DNA of 64,000 nucleotides, from NCBI GenBank assembly GCA_905198155.1, contig CAJKBQ010000008.1, positions 1 to 64,000 on the forward strand, written 5' to 3'. The translations under genes and the position numbers were made by a program. Positions 62,755 to 64,000 of this stretch are shown here, piece by piece. The notes beneath the pieces were generated by a model, which saw only the letters and a list, made by a program, of their open reading frames with translations, was not told the origin of the DNA and made no database searches. Every line of letters begins with the position of its first letter. Position 1 is the first letter of the stretch. The stretch is from an uncultured Eubacteriales bacterium. Its GTDB lineage: Bacteria; Bacillota; Clostridia; Oscillospirales; Acutalibacteraceae.

Positions 62755-64000
62755 TCAAATCATCATGTCTCTGCCGACCGTCAGCGCGGTAGCGTCGTAT
62801 GCGGCGGTCAGCACTTCGTACGGCCCGAAATGCAGCGCCGCCGACCGGCCGTTGATGCAGAGGGTGCCGTCGCACGGTTCCGCATCATTGTGCACCAGCC
62901 GCAGCAGTACCGTGCCGTCGTCCGATTCTTTCATGGCGGCCAGCGAGATATTGCGGTCACTGAGCGCAACCGTGAACGGGCGGGCTTTCGTGTGGGACGG
63001 CACCGGGAAAACGTTGCTGGCATATGGCGGCCGATTGAATTCCGTCGCCAGCCGATCCAACACACATTTCGGTGCGACCGTCAGCCGGAACGCAAAGTTC
63101 CGCTCGCCCATATCGATTTTTTTCGTGTAGCGATCCGTCGGCAGCAGCGGCCGGTTTTCGATCGGATGCGCGCAATAGGTGGCAGTGCGCAGCAGCGACA
63201 GTGCAATCACGCCGTCGCGGCACGACGACCCGTATGTCCCGCGGTTCAGCACCGCCAGGCAATCGCCGGATTCCGGCTGCATCGCGACAAAGCGCTGCGC
63301 GACGCACTCTCGGCCGTCCATATACAGCGGCTCCGTGCCGAATGCGCATTGGCCGATGTATTGGCCCGCGCGCGCCGTCGGGATTTCCAGCTTAATGATG
63401 CGGTTGGCGTCGGCTGCAAACACGTCGGCTCGGATGTCGATTTTCGGTTCAGTTTTGAACAGCCGGTATTCCAGCCGGATGCGGGTATGTTCGCAAGCGA
63501 AAAACGCTTCGACGCCCAGGTAAATGTCACCGTCCTCGATCACCTGTACCGGCTGCATTCCCTCGAATATGCCGTCCGGCTGCGTCATCAGCGTAAACGG
63601 ACGCGGCTGCGTGCCCATCCCGTGCAGTTGGTGTTCGCTCATGCCCCAAGGATCGGCATTGTCGTCCAGCATCACCGGCCGGAACGCACCGCCTGCCAGC
63701 TGCTCCGTCCCGTTGACGCGGAACGACGTCAGCAGTCCCGTGCGCCGGTCGATTTCTGCGTGCAAATCCGGTTGATCCAGCACGATCGCATCGTTTTCGT
63801 ATCTGTGGGGCGGTTCGGCGGGTGCGAACGTTACGCGCACCGAAAACCGCGTGAGCGCCAAAGGTGCCAGCTTGCCGCGGAATACGATCTTTTTGCGCCA
63901 ATCCAGCGACAGGTTGCTTTCTTCTTTCACCACTTGGAACGGTACCGGCTGCCCGGCCGCATCGGTCACGGTAAAGTGCGAAACCTGCTCGGCGGACCAG
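62755..64000 (-). CDS. GH38 alpha-mannosidase, C-terminal part (cut by window edge)
   Basis: At least 414 residues of the C-terminal beta-sandwich region of a GH38 family protein. Typical stretches are DLHAEIDRRTGLLTSFRVNG, DDNADPWGMSEHQ and EPKIDIRADV, and the protein ends in small beta domains. The frame stays open to the window edge, where W-S-A-E-Q-V-S-H-F precedes the first internal start-like codon (GTG at 63969), so the catalytic N-terminal half lies outside. It would release mannose from alpha-mannosides taken up by importer system 2. The catalytic residues are not visible here. Confidence 0.82.
   Translation of the reverse strand, partial: WSAEQVSHFTVTDAAGQPVPFQVVKEESNLSLDWRKKIVFRGKLAPLALTRFSVRVTFAPAEPPHRYENDAIVLDQPDLHAEIDRRTGLLTSFRVNGTEQLAGGAFRPVMLDDNADPWGMSEHQLHGMGTQPRPFTLMTQPDGIFEGMQPVQVIEDGDIYLGVEAFFACEHTRIRLEYRLFKTEPKIDIRADVFAADANRIIKLEIPTARAGQYIGQCAFGTEPLYMDGRECVAQRFVAMQPESGDCLAVLNRGTYGSSCRDGVIALSLLRTATYCAHPIENRPLLPTDRYTKKIDMGERNFAFRLTVAPKCVLDRLATEFNRPPYASNVFPVPSHTKARPFTVALSDRNISLAAMKESDDGTVLLRLVHNDAEPCDGTLCINGRSAALHFGPYEVLTAAYDATALTVGRDMMI

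Overview
The window looks like a chromosomal segment of a GC-rich, anaerobic, endospore-forming Firmicute, most likely class Clostridia, order Oscillospirales or a neighbour. The grounds are SigG, pro-SigE and SpoIIGA sporulation genes, T-box leaders, a type III glutamine synthetase, IreB, LplABC-type sugar transport, strong AGGAGG ribosome sites with frequent TTG/GTG starts, and Hdr-type anaerobic redox proteins. No phage, plasmid, CRISPR or transposase gene was recognised. The assignment rests on gene content only.

Layout. (1) 1-5.9 kb, minus strand: one tight operon, malate dehydrogenase-like enzyme, fumarase, HdrB, HdrC, HdrA and MvhD (cut by the left edge), joining a C4-dicarboxylate module to a flavin-based electron-bifurcation module. 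(2) 6.1-10.1 kb: sporulation sigma factors sigG (plus) and spoIIGA-sigE (minus), with a short-chain dehydrogenase and an MNT nucleotidyltransferase whose HEPN partner survives only as a stump. (3) 10.2-14.6 kb, minus: lone MazF, a lipoprotein, a palindromic repeat element, the NAD(P)HX repair enzyme, AcpS, a DUF6106-like membrane protein and a LysR-HTH/YolD-like fusion. (4) 14.6-17.6 kb: AraC regulator, GH27 alpha-galactosidase, GNAT. (5) 17.7-23.7 kb: nitrogen block, with a tandem ANTAR-type attenuator leader before type III glutamine synthetase, an ammonium transporter fused to PII, and asparagine synthetase behind an Asn-specific T-box. (6) 23.9-29.9 kb: TetR, DUF308 protein, MMPL exporter and a large secreted repeat protein.

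(7) 30-33.2 kb: sugar O-acetyltransferase, YbaK/ProX domain protein, a chain-of-hairpins repeat, tRNA-Tyr, a ferredoxin-like protein and a divergent Crp/Fnr regulator. (8) 33.3-40.2 kb: first LplB-LplC-LplA importer followed by a YesN/YesM-type two-component system. (9) 40.3-45.7 kb: membrane protein, tRNA-Ser, Phe T-box with pheS-pheT, ireB and a small conserved-looking protein. (10) 45.8-52 kb: two AraC regulators around a TIM-barrel isomerase/epimerase, a D-2-hydroxyacid dehydrogenase and a GH2 glycosidase. (11) 52-56.1 kb, minus: ProX, FAD-dependent oxidoreductase, metallophosphoesterase and lipid kinase. (12) 56.5-64 kb: second LplB-LplC-LplA importer, a membrane-embedded AraC regulator and the C-terminal part of a GH38 alpha-mannosidase cut by the right edge.

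Together the genes describe a glycan-degrading fermenter that imports oligosaccharides (no ATPase gene is present here, so a shared ATPase elsewhere is likely), cleaves them in the cytoplasm, and controls nitrogen genes mainly by RNA-level attenuation. The items most worth following up are the mdh-fumC-hdrBCA-mvhD operon, the two-stage ANTAR leader of the glutamine synthetase gene, the asnB T-box that appears to lack a terminator, the hairpin-chain element, the LysR-YolD fusion, and the sensor kinase that has lost its HAMP linker.
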